Shown here one piece after another: positions 1-5,578 of a DNA stretch of 10,159 nucleotides (position 1 is the first letter of the stretch; every line of letters starts with the position of its first letter). Source of the stretch: JAGORY01 sp964517585 (lineage in GTDB: Bacteria > Patescibacteriota > Gracilibacteria > Peribacterales > Peribacteraceae); NCBI GenBank assembly GCA_964517585.1, contig CAZFCB010000042.1:1-10159 (forward strand). Direction: 5' to 3'. The notes below the pieces were generated by a model. The model had not been told where the DNA came from. It worked only from the letters and a program-made list of their open reading frames with translations, and searched no databases. A program made the translations under genes and the position numbers.

Positions 1-50
1 GTCTGCCGACAGTAGTTCGTCGAAACGAACGAAGGTGGGAGCTACGATAG
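1..50 (-). pseudogene. Second degenerate tRNA-His-like copy, cut by the window edge
   Basis: This is a second tandem copy of the tRNA-like unit, of which only the 5' part lies in the window. Bases 39-50 (GAGCTACGATAG on the plus strand) match the 5' acceptor/D-arm start of the intact tRNA-His at 293-304 in 11 of 12 positions. Bases 1-38 are the same hairpin-rich insertion seen at 157-194. The stretch 1-90 matches 157-246 with two differences (56/212 and 69/225), which fixes a 156-bp period. It is probably a non-functional tandem duplicate. The window may start at an assembly break caused by this repeat. Confidence 0.55.
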
Positions 51-72
51 TAAGTAAACACGATGATATTTC

Positions 73-206
73 TGGGGCGATCGATGGGACCTTCCTACCG
101 GCAGGCAGGCTTGAACCCACTACTCTAGCCCGCAACCAGATGCTCTAACCAAAGCTGTCTGCCGACAGTAGTTCGTCGAAACGAACGAAGGTGGGAGCTA
201 CGATAG
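73..206 (-). pseudogene. Degenerate tRNA-His copy with two hairpin insertions
   Basis: Read on the minus strand, this matches the neighbouring tRNA-His from its 5' start (206) to the encoded CCA (73). Two blocks are inserted. About 38 nt (194-157) lie between the 5' half of the D stem and the D loop; they contain GTTCGT-TTCG-ACGAAC and CTGTC-GGCA-GACAG hairpins, the latter reaching into flanking bases. Another 20 nt (110-91) sit in the T loop and can form CCTGCC-TGCC-GGTAGG. The anticodon loop reads TTGCGGG (GCG, an arginine anticodon) rather than TTGTGGT, and its stem has one G-U pair. Two acceptor pairs are lost at the 5' end. The D, anticodon and T stems could still form. The likeliest reading is a pseudogene; a tRNA-like structured RNA is a minor alternative. 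Confidence 0.6.
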
Positions 207-228
207 TAAGTGAACACGATGATAATTC

Positions 229-306
229 TGGGGCGATCGATGGGACTTGAACCCACGACCCTCTGGACCACAACCAGATGCTCTAACCAGCTGAGCTACG
301 ATCGCC
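229..306 (-). tRNA. tRNA-His (anticodon GUG)
   Basis: A 78-nt cloverleaf can be folded by hand. It has G-1 (306), acceptor GCGATCG pairing with CGATCGC, T8-A9, D stem GCTC/GAGC, anticodon stem TCTGG/CCAGA around TTGTGGT (anticodon GTG), T arm GTGGG-TTCAAGT-CCCAT, C73, and an encoded CCA (231-229). The encoded G-1 facing C73 is the identity element that histidyl-tRNA synthetase recognises. The gene is divergent from hisS with 57 bp between them, so the tRNA and the enzyme that charges it sit back to back. Tandem degenerate copies follow its 3' end. Confidence 0.95.
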
Positions 307-326
307 GTAAGTACGGAAGCCGAGCC

Positions 327-332
327 ATTGTA
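327..332 (-). promoter_or_regulatory. Predicted -10 box of tRNA-His
   Basis: On the minus strand this reads TACAAT, 20 nt before the tRNA G-1. No good -35 box lies 17 bp further upstream (the bases there are GTGTAC). The element overlaps the -35 box of hisS on the other strand (328-333), so the two promoters probably cannot be fully occupied at once. Confidence 0.45.
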
Positions 333-356
333 GCTCAAAACAGGTTGAGGTACACT
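328..356 (+). promoter_or_regulatory. hisS promoter (leaderless type)
   Basis: TTGTAG (328-333), a 17-bp spacer, and TACACT (351-356) form a sigma-70-type promoter. The expected transcription start is at about 363, immediately at the hisS ATG (364), and no Shine-Dalgarno site is visible, so the mRNA should be leaderless. An imperfect dyad (331-352: TAGCTCAA, six bases, TTGAGGTA; 7 of 8 pairs) fills the spacer and touches both boxes. It could be an operator. Confidence 0.55.
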
Positions 357-363
357 ACCCCGC

Positions 364-1728
364 ATGGCTGACCTCAAATACCGTTCACCAAAAGGCGTTC
401 ACGATGTGCTCCCTGCGGATCACCAGTACATGACGTACATCAAAAAGGCTGTGCGTCACCGTGCACGTCAAGCTGGCTACAAGCGCATCGATCCGCCAAT
501 CTTCGAGGAGCGCGCGTTATTTGAGCGTGGCATTGGATCACACACGGACATCGTCGAGAAAGAACTATTCCAGGTTGGAAGAAAAGCCGATCTTCTGAAC
601 TCAGAGAAACTCGACAAAGAATATGCACTTAGGCCGGAAATGACTGCAGGCATCTGCAGAAGTTTTATCGAGCACGGCATGCAGGAGCTTCCGCAGCCAG
701 TGGAGTTGTACGCCATCGGACCATGCTTCCGTTACGATAGACCTCAAAAAGGCCGGTATCGCCAGTTTCACCAATTCGACTTCGAGATCATTGGCTTGTC
801 TGATCCTTCCATTGATGCTCAGCTGATTCAGGTCGTTGTAAAAATCTTCAGTGATCTGAAAATTTTGAGTCGACTCACAATGCAGATCAATAATATCGGC
901 GCACCAGACGACAGAAAAAAGTACGTCGATGCACTGAAAGACTACTTCACAGGAAAAGAGAGAAATTTACCTGAGCAGGATCGAGAGCGACTGAAGCATA
1001 ATCCACTTCGACTTCTTGATTCAAAAGAGGAAGACACGCAGATTCTCATCAAGATGGCACCGAAGATGGATCAGTTCATCAATGATGAGAGCAAGAAATA
1101 CCATGAAACACTTCTTGAATACTTGGACGAACTCGGTATTTCGTACGTTCAGAATGCAGGTCTTGTGCGTGGTCTCGACTACTACAACCAAACAGTGTTC
1201 GAATTCTGGGACAGTTCGACGGGCGCACAAAATGCTGTCGGTGGCGGAGGAAGATATGACCACCTCATTGAGCAACTTGGAGGAAAGTCGACCCCAGGTG
1301 TTGGCTTTGCCGGAGGAATCGAACGCATTATGTGGCACATGCAGGAAGCTGGCGTTACTGCGCCAAATAAAGATCAGGTAGACGTCTTCATCGCTCAGCT
1401 TGGTCCAGAGGCAAAGAAGAAATGCTTACCACTCGTCAGCAAACTTCGAGATCTTGGTGTACACACGGTCGGTGCACTTGGCGAAGCAAGTCTCAAAAGT
1501 CAGATGCGCCTTGCGGATCGGTTCCAGGCAAAGTTCTGTCTGCTTCTTGGGCAAATGGAAGTGAAAGAAGGCACAATCATCTTGAAAGATATGACCGCAG
1601 GAAAGCAGAAACAGATTCCCTTCGATACGGCTGTTGCCGAAGTGGTAAAAGCTCTCGGTACAACAAAGCTCGACACGTATTCCATCACTGATAAGTTGGG
1701 AGAATTTGCAGACCCTGGAGAAGGCTAA
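364..1728 (+). CDS. hisS: Histidyl-tRNA synthetase
   Basis: This class II aminoacyl-tRNA synthetase charges tRNA-His with histidine in the cytoplasm, using ATP. The 454-residue length is slightly above the usual 420-430. The catalytic core spans about residues 6-330: the N-terminal SPKGVHDVLP and the region around PPIFEE, LRPEMTAGICR (89-99), the motif-2 loop FRYDRPQKGRYRQFHQFDFE (122-141), the histidine-specific GLVRGLDYYNQTVFEFW (266-282), and the Gly-rich GGGGRYD with GVGFAGGIERI (motif 3, 293-322). The anticodon-binding domain follows from about 338 (DVFIAQLG) to 430. The last 25 residues are a tail with no recognised role. The ATG lies 7 nt after a TACACT -10 box, which supports this start. 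It is divergent from tRNA-His, and its 3' end meets a gyrB-side small ORF. Confidence 0.97.
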   Translation: MADLKYRSPKGVHDVLPADHQYMTYIKKAVRHRARQAGYKRIDPPIFEERALFERGIGSHTDIVEKELFQVGRKADLLNSEKLDKEYALRPEMTAGICRSFIEHGMQELPQPVELYAIGPCFRYDRPQKGRYRQFHQFDFEIIGLSDPSIDAQLIQVVVKIFSDLKILSRLTMQINNIGAPDDRKKYVDALKDYFTGKERNLPEQDRERLKHNPLRLLDSKEEDTQILIKMAPKMDQFINDESKKYHETLLEYLDELGISYVQNAGLVRGLDYYNQTVFEFWDSSTGAQNAVGGGGRYDHLIEQLGGKSTPGVGFAGGIERIMWHMQEAGVTAPNKDQVDVFIAQLGPEAKKKCLPLVSKLRDLGVHTVGALGEASLKSQMRLADRFQAKFCLLLGQMEVKEGTIILKDMTAGKQKQIPFDTAVAEVVKALGTTKLDTYSITDKLGEFADPGEG

Positions 1729-1934
1729 AGAGTACAAGTCAAAAATCTACAAAACACGGAATACAGGAAGAACACCGGCCATTCGATGAATGCCACAAGC
1801 GAACACCACACGATAAACCAAATCCAGCCATCGAGTCTGTTCTGTGCTTTGAACGCGCGAAGATACTTCACCGTCACTACCCACATTCCTAATGTCCAGA
1901 GGACAACGAATACGAGGGAGATAAGTATTTCCAT
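1725..1934 (-). CDS. Small two-helix membrane protein (hypothetical)
   Basis: This encodes a 69-residue, strongly hydrophobic product. It has a helix at about residues 3-22 (ISLVFVVLWTLGMWVV), a short polar basic loop (KYLRAFKAQNRLDG), and a second helix at about 37-60 rich in Trp and Phe. Its ATG begins two bases after the gyrB stop codon, so it could be translated by coupling to gyrB. Its 3' end overlaps the hisS stop by 4 nt in convergent orientation. No Shine-Dalgarno site is visible and I do not recognise a family. The layout slightly resembles two-helix PLDc_N-type proteins, but no diagnostic residue supports that. The position after gyrB and clean hydrophobic pattern argue for a real gene; a chance ORF is possible. 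Confidence 0.55.
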   Translation of the reverse strand: MEILISLVFVVLWTLGMWVVTVKYLRAFKAQNRLDGWIWFIVWCSLVAFIEWPVFFLYSVFCRFLTCTL

Positions 1935-1936
1935 TG

Positions 1937-4006
1937 TTAGACATCCAGGTTCTTCACGCCCTTTGCGTGCGTCTGGATAAACTTCTTACGAGGTGCAACA
2001 TCAGATCCCATCAGCGTTGTGAAGATTGCATCCGCAGCTTCAGCGTCTTCCAGAGTGACACGAAGCATCACGCGCTTCGTGGGGTCCATCGTTGTATCCC
2101 AGAGCTGTTCTGGGTTCATTTCACCAAGGCCTTTGTAGCGCTGAATTCCGACTTTTTTCTGTCGCTTTACCTCTGGAACGTCTGCTTTGCCTTTGGCGCC
2201 TTTCTTCTCTTTTGTCTCAGGAGCAGGTTCCTCATCCTCTTCATCGGCGACAATATCTTCCTCAGAGGTTTCTAGTTGCTTTGCCTCTATTCCCCATTCT
2301 TTCAATGTCGCGTCTCGCTCTTTCTCATTGAACGCATATCGTGACTCCTTCCCCATGGTAATTTTGTAGAGCGGAGACTGAGCAATGTACAGATGTCCAG
2401 TCTCGATGAGTTCACGGAAGTAACGGAAGTAGAGCGTTAAAATAAGCGTGCGAATATGCGCTCCGTCGACGTCTGCATCCGTCATGATGACAATGCGGTC
2501 GTATCGAAGTTTCGACATATCCTTAACCTCGCCAATACCGACACCCATCGCGATGATGAGTGATTTTACTTCGTTGTTTGCAAGCATTTTATCAAGACGT
2601 GCCTGTTCGACGTTGAGGATTTTTCCTTTGATCGGAAGAATAGCCTGAAATTCGCGATTACGACCTTGTTTCGCAGATCCTCCGGCGGAGTCACCCTCGA
2701 CAATGAAAAGTTCACACTCGCTCGGATCTTTGGAGCTGCAGTCTGCAAGCTTCCCTGGCAGCGTCATGCCTTCCAGTGCACCTTTTCGAATGACTGCATC
2801 ACGAGCCGCTCGTGCAGCCAAACGCGCACGTGCTGCAAGCAAACATTTGCTCACGACTTCGCGTGCGTCATTCGGATGCTCCTCTAGGTACTCTGCCAAC
2901 TTCTCGTTCACCGCTGTCTCTACTGCAGTTTTCATCTCTGCATTACCGAGCTTGCTCTTCGTTTGCCCTTCGAATTGTGGTTCTTTCAGACGAACAGAAA
3001 TGACTGCTGCAAGACCTTCACGAACGTCATCTGCCGTGAGGTTTTCTTCCTTCTCTTTCAGAATACCTTCCTTACGAGCGTAGGCATTGATGGTACGAGT
3101 GAGTGCTGCCTTGAAACCTGTGAGATGCGTACCTCCTTCGGTCGTGTGAATGTTATTCGCAAATGTAATTGTCTGATCTTGAAAAGTCTGGCTGTACTGA
3201 AGCGCAACTTCCACGTATCCATCTTTCTCTTCTTTTTCAAACCAAATCACCTCGCCAATCCCCTGCTTGTCCTGATTCAGATGACGAACATACGCACTGA
3301 CGCCACCTTCAAAATGAAAACGATACAAACGGGGAATATTCAGATCTTCTTCCGGACGCTTGTCCCGCTCGTCCATGACAGAGACTGTAATACCACGCGT
3401 GAGATATGCCTGCTGACGGAAGTGAGCAAGCAAGGAAACAAGACTCATTTCAAGTGTATTGAAAATCTGCTTGTCAGGCATGAACCGAATGAGGGTGCCA
3501 TGGTTTTTTTCCGTTTTACCAACAACTTTTACGTCAGCCTTTGGCTTACCCCTCTCGTACTCCTGCATGTAGATTTTTCCGTCACGGTACACCTCGGCTC
3601 GCAGATAGCTGCTGAGTGCATTCACAACGGATGAACCAACACCATGAAGACCACCCGAGACTTTATAACCCGAATCATCTCCACCAAATTTACCACCAGC
3701 ATGGAGAACAGTGAGAACAGTTTCGAGGGCAGACTTCTTCGTTTTTGGATGAATGTCCACAGGGATACCACGTCCGTTGTCCTCGACGCTCACAGATCCG
3801 TCGCTGTGAAACATGACGATAATGTGATCAGCATGACCAGCCATCGCTTCATCGATTGAGTTATCCACTATTTCATAGACACAGTGATGAAGACCACGTT
3901 GGTCGGTTGAACCAATGTACATCCCTGGGCGCTTTCGTACTGGCTCAAGGCCTTCTAGGACTTGAATTTTCGCAGCGTCGTATGATGGAGCTTTTTCGGG
4001 GGTCAT
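1937..4006 (-). CDS. gyrB: DNA gyrase subunit B
   Basis: This is the ATPase subunit of DNA gyrase, which introduces negative supercoils together with GyrA. The product has 689 residues. The GHKL ATPase domain has VRKRPGMYIGS (23-33), the catalytic Glu in VYEIVDNSIDEA (Glu45), EDNGRGIPV (75-83) and GGLHGVGSSVVNALS (118-132). The transducer domain spans roughly 225-400. The TOPRIM domain has EGDSAGG (437-443) and DADVDG (510-515). The C-terminal signature is QRYKGLGEMNPEQLW (622-636), and the end (VKNLDV) is typical of GyrB rather than ParE. A highly charged insert (about 581-617, Asp/Glu-rich then Lys-rich) precedes the QRYKGLGEM motif. The E. coli-type large TOPRIM insertion is absent. The ATG lies 11 nt after a -10 box. 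It is divergent from csrA. Confidence 0.97.
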   Translation of the reverse strand: MTPEKAPSYDAAKIQVLEGLEPVRKRPGMYIGSTDQRGLHHCVYEIVDNSIDEAMAGHADHIIVMFHSDGSVSVEDNGRGIPVDIHPKTKKSALETVLTVLHAGGKFGGDDSGYKVSGGLHGVGSSVVNALSSYLRAEVYRDGKIYMQEYERGKPKADVKVVGKTEKNHGTLIRFMPDKQIFNTLEMSLVSLLAHFRQQAYLTRGITVSVMDERDKRPEEDLNIPRLYRFHFEGGVSAYVRHLNQDKQGIGEVIWFEKEEKDGYVEVALQYSQTFQDQTITFANNIHTTEGGTHLTGFKAALTRTINAYARKEGILKEKEENLTADDVREGLAAVISVRLKEPQFEGQTKSKLGNAEMKTAVETAVNEKLAEYLEEHPNDAREVVSKCLLAARARLAARAARDAVIRKGALEGMTLPGKLADCSSKDPSECELFIVEGDSAGGSAKQGRNREFQAILPIKGKILNVEQARLDKMLANNEVKSLIIAMGVGIGEVKDMSKLRYDRIVIMTDADVDGAHIRTLILTLYFRYFRELIETGHLYIAQSPLYKITMGKESRYAFNEKERDATLKEWGIEAKQLETSEEDIVADEEDEEPAPETKEKKGAKGKADVPEVKRQKKVGIQRYKGLGEMNPEQLWDTTMDPTKRVMLRVTLEDAEAADAIFTTLMGSDVAPRKKFIQTHAKGVKNLDV

Positions 4007-4017
4007 AGATCCCGAGC

Positions 4018-4046
4018 AGTGTAGAGAGAAGCATGAAGCGAATCAA
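4018..4046 (-). promoter_or_regulatory. gyrB promoter (nearly leaderless)
   Basis: On the minus strand, TTGATT (4046-4041), a 17-bp spacer and TACACT (4023-4018) are followed after 11 nt by the gyrB ATG. The expected transcription start leaves a leader of only about 4-5 nt, and no Shine-Dalgarno site is present. The -10 sequence is identical to that of hisS. Confidence 0.6.
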
Positions 4047-4111
4047 TCCCTGAGCGGAAAGCAAACTCGGCTTCTGCAGTAAAAATGTTTGACATATCGC
4101 AATAATATAGC

Positions 4112-4140
4112 TTGATCACATTTTAAATGCGGTGTAGAGT
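4112..4140 (+). promoter_or_regulatory. Possible csrA promoter
   Basis: TTGATC (4112-4117), a 17-bp spacer and TAGAGT (4135-4140) match the consensus in 4 of 6 positions each. A perfect TTGACA stands further upstream at 4089-4094, but no acceptable -10 lies 16-18 bp after it. Transcription from the proposed promoter would start near 4147 and give a leader of about 77 nt. Confidence 0.35.
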
Positions 4141-4155
4141 GTGTAAGTGTCTTGA

Positions 4156-4216
4156 ACAGGATTCAGGTTCAGCTGGACGCTGTGCCGCCTGTCTACAAGA
4201 CGCCATCGTAAAGGAG
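4156..4216 (+). promoter_or_regulatory. csrA leader with GGA hairpins (candidate CsrA autoregulatory site) and SD
   Basis: The leader has three GGA motifs. ACAGGAT (4156-4162) resembles the core of the selected CsrA target sequence. The second (4175-4177) lies in the five-base loop of a CAGC-TGGAC-GCTG hairpin (4170-4182). The third is inside the Shine-Dalgarno AAGGAG (4211-4216), 7 nt before the csrA ATG. ACAGG (4156-4160) can also pair with CCTGT (4188-4192), enclosing the small hairpin. CsrA proteins bind GGA in hairpin loops and over Shine-Dalgarno sites, so feedback repression is plausible. The motifs are seen; binding is inferred. Confidence 0.5.
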
Positions 4217-4223
4217 TTGTGCG

Positions 4224-4421
4224 ATGTTAGTCCTTACCCGAAAAGTTGGTGAGTCCATAGTGATTAATGAGAACATCACTATACGCATTCTTTCAATCAC
4301 TGGCAGTCGAGTCCGAATGGGATTCGAAGCACCGGACGAGGTCGGAATCCTCCGAGGTGAGCTGGTGCTTGAAATCGCTGACGACAGCTCTAGGGAAGAA
4401 GGATCGACCATACATGAGTGA
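4224..4421 (+). CDS. csrA: Carbon storage regulator CsrA (RNA-binding)
   Basis: This encodes a 65-residue protein of the usual CsrA size. It is a dimeric RNA-binding regulator that represses or stabilises mRNAs through GGA sites near the ribosome-binding site. The start MLVLTRKVGESIVI and the strand-forming VRMGFEAPDEVGILRGEL are typical. Both RNA-contacting regions are present: Leu4 and Arg6 in the first strand, and Arg44. The residue before Arg44, often His, is Leu here. It is the only gene in the window with a clear Shine-Dalgarno site (AAGGAG, 7-nt spacing). It is divergent from gyrB and separated from greA by a hairpin terminator. It ends in TGA, so this codon is a stop in this organism. 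Confidence 0.95.
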   Translation: MLVLTRKVGESIVINENITIRILSITGSRVRMGFEAPDEVGILRGELVLEIADDSSREEGSTIHE

Positions 4422-4465
4422 GGTCGATCCAGAAAAAATCAGAGCTGGTGGCATACCACTAACTC

Positions 4466-4503
4466 AAAGAGCCGCAGATGCATTTATGCGCCTGCGGTTC
4501 TTT
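4466..4503 (+). terminator. Hairpin terminator between csrA and greA
   Basis: AAAGAGCCGCAG (4466-4477) and CTGCGGTTCTTT (4492-4503) form a 12-bp stem with one G-U pair around a 14-nt loop. The stem is GC-rich at the top and ends in A/T-rich arms, so it could stop transcription after csrA, or in both directions. The trailing T run is short and interrupted. The greA -35 box begins 5 bp later. Confidence 0.65.
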
Positions 4504-4507
4504 CCAC

Positions 4508-4536
4508 TTGTTGTCCTTCATTCCATGCCCTACAAT
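4508..4536 (+). promoter_or_regulatory. greA promoter (nearly leaderless)
   Basis: TTGTTG (4508-4513), a 17-bp spacer and TACAAT (4531-4536) lie directly after the csrA terminator. The greA ATG follows the -10 box by 9 nt, so the leader should be only a few bases and no Shine-Dalgarno site is present. This supports the start at 4546 over longer in-frame options. Confidence 0.6.
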
Positions 4537-4545
4537 CTGCGAACT

Positions 4546-5073
4546 ATGACAAATCCCCCCACGCAATCTGGCGGCACATTCACTGACTCCGAAGAAGTGC
4601 TCATTACGAAAGAAGGTTTAAAAAAACTGAAAGACGAATTGGATTACCTCAAAACGACAAAGCGTATTGAGATTGCAGCTCGTCTGAAAGAAGCCATTTC
4701 CTACGGAGATCTTTCTGAGAATGCAGAATACGAGGAAGCAAAGAACGAGCAGGCCTTCGTCGAAGGTCGCATTCTCGAACTCGAGAAACAGTCCAAGAAT
4801 GCGCGCATCATCACCGAACACACGCCATCTGCAAAAGCGGCTAAAGGAAATGCCATCGATATCGGTTCCATTGTGACTGTGAAGAACAAGACAGATAATG
4901 ATGATCCAGAAACGTACACCATCGTAGGCTCCATGGAAGCTGATCCGATTGATCACAAGATCTCCAATGAATCCCCCATTGGTCGCGCGCTCCTCGGCCG
5001 TGAGAAAGGAGATATCGTCGATGTTATTGCACCTGCAGGAAAGTTTAAGTACGAGGTGATCAAAGTTGCGTAA
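4546..5073 (+). CDS. greA: Transcription elongation factor GreA
   Basis: GreA binds the RNA polymerase secondary channel and stimulates cleavage of the nascent RNA in backtracked complexes. The product has 175 residues against about 158 for typical GreA; the extra length is a polar N-terminal tail of about 16 residues before the first helix (EEVLITKEGLKKLKDEL). The N-terminal coiled coil carries the tip motif YGDLSENAEYEEAK (53-66), whose acidic Asp55 and Glu58 correspond to the residues that hold catalytic Mg2+. The C-terminal FKBP-like domain (about 104-175) includes IGSIVTVKN, IVGSMEADP and SPIGRALLGREKGD. The frame stays open upstream into csrA, and an ATG at 4414 overlapping the csrA stop would add 44 residues. 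The promoter and terminator position argues for 4546. Confidence 0.95.
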   Translation: MTNPPTQSGGTFTDSEEVLITKEGLKKLKDELDYLKTTKRIEIAARLKEAISYGDLSENAEYEEAKNEQAFVEGRILELEKQSKNARIITEHTPSAKAAKGNAIDIGSIVTVKNKTDNDDPETYTIVGSMEADPIDHKISNESPIGRALLGREKGDIVDVIAPAGKFKYEVIKVA

Positions 5074-5090
5074 GAAAAGTGATGCTGGAA

Positions 5091-5142
5091 AGTGATGAGT
5101 GGTCAGTGGGTCATTTTCGTTTTATACTCACCACTAGTCACT
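5091..5142. repeat. Imperfect inverted repeat downstream of greA
   Basis: AGTGATGAGTGG (5091-5102) is the reverse complement of CCACTAGTCACT (5131-5142) in 10 of 12 positions, with a 28-nt AT-rich loop. AGTGATG also occurs directly at 5078-5084. The structure may act as a weak terminator for greA or as a regulatory site, since a candidate -10 box for the next gene lies in the loop. Confidence 0.45.
5100..5128 (+). promoter_or_regulatory. Possible promoter of the 135-residue protein
   Basis: TGGTCA (5100-5105), a 17-bp spacer and TATACT (5123-5128) precede the ATG at 5161 and would give a leader of about 25 nt. A second -10-like box, TACTAA (5146-5151), stands 9 nt before the ATG, the same distance as in greA, but has no good -35. 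No Shine-Dalgarno site is visible. Confidence 0.35.
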
Positions 5143-5160
5143 GGCTACTAACCACTTCTC

Positions 5161-5568
5161 ATGTCTGATCAAGCGCAACCACAAACATCTGGCGCACAGC
5201 CTGCTTCCACTGGCCTCGTCATCCCGCCAGAGGTACAGGAGAAATTTGCTCCAATCCTTGTGCTCATCCAAGGGTCGGAAAGCATGAATAATGAGGAGCG
5301 ACAGTACTGGATCAATATCCTTCCGATCATGACTGCAGAACAACTGAAGAATCTTGAGGACATTCTTTCGAGTGAGAAAAAGCAGCTCGCAGCCATTGAC
5401 GCCAAATACTCAAAAGAGATGACAAAAGTAGCTGGAACTGCTGAAGTTGAATCCATGACGCAAAAAATCAAAAGTCAAAATGAAAAACGCCGACAAACTG
5501 AAGAGGAAGATTTGAAAAGAGAGCAAATGAAAGAAGAGGAAATTCTGTCGCAGATTCAGTCGTTCTAA
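5161..5568 (+). CDS. Hypothetical 135-residue protein with C-terminal coiled coil
   Basis: I do not recognise a named family. The N-terminal 20 residues are polar and Gln/Ser/Pro-rich, as in a disordered tail. Residues 23-70 look like compact helices (PPEVQEKFAPILVLIQG, then MNNEERQYWINILPIMTAEQLKNLEDIL). From about 70 to the end the chain is Lys/Glu/Gln-rich with heptad-like spacing, a probable coiled coil. There is no signal peptide or membrane helix, so it should be cytoplasmic. The Trp-containing NNEERQYWINILPIMT segment looks ordered and would be the best search query. The gene lies between greA and holA, convergent with holA with 10 bp between the stops. It is probably a real gene of unknown function. 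Confidence 0.8.
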   Translation: MSDQAQPQTSGAQPASTGLVIPPEVQEKFAPILVLIQGSESMNNEERQYWINILPIMTAEQLKNLEDILSSEKKQLAAIDAKYSKEMTKVAGTAEVESMTQKIKSQNEKRRQTEEEDLKREQMKEEEILSQIQSF

Positions 5569-5578
5569 AGAATGCACT

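Larger units (their letters stand above)
1..246. repeat. Near-identical 90-bp tandem repeat, period 156 bp
   Basis: Bases 1-90 and 157-246 are identical except at 56/212 (A/G) and 69/225 (T/A). Each copy contains the D-arm insertion, the tRNA 5' start, a short spacer and the last 18 bases of the tRNA 3' side (CCA, acceptor and part of the T stem). Weaker similarity continues beyond the 90 bp: 111-120 equals 247-256, and 132-150 resembles the anticodon-stem and D-loop region of the intact tRNA. High identity implies recent duplication or gene conversion, although one unit ends in a functional tRNA and the other in a degenerate one. Confidence 0.9.

Noticed and set aside
73..246. Phage or integrative-element attachment site duplication at the tRNA-His 3' end
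   Set aside because: The repeat does include the tRNA 3' end, as att sites do, but only 156 bp separates the copies. No integrase is in view, and similarity continues into the 5' half of the tRNA, which fits tandem tRNA duplication better.
1..306. CRISPR array at the left end
   Set aside because: Only two near-identical 90-bp units are seen, far longer than CRISPR repeats, and they contain tRNA sequence.
2963..3634. Long plus-strand ORF inside gyrB (223 residues)
   Set aside because: It is antisense to unambiguous gyrB coding sequence and shows no domain or start signal.
4089..4094. Perfect TTGACA as a -35 box for csrA
   Set aside because: No acceptable -10 lies 16-18 bp downstream (the bases there are TTGATC), so a weaker but correctly spaced pair at 4112-4140 is preferred.
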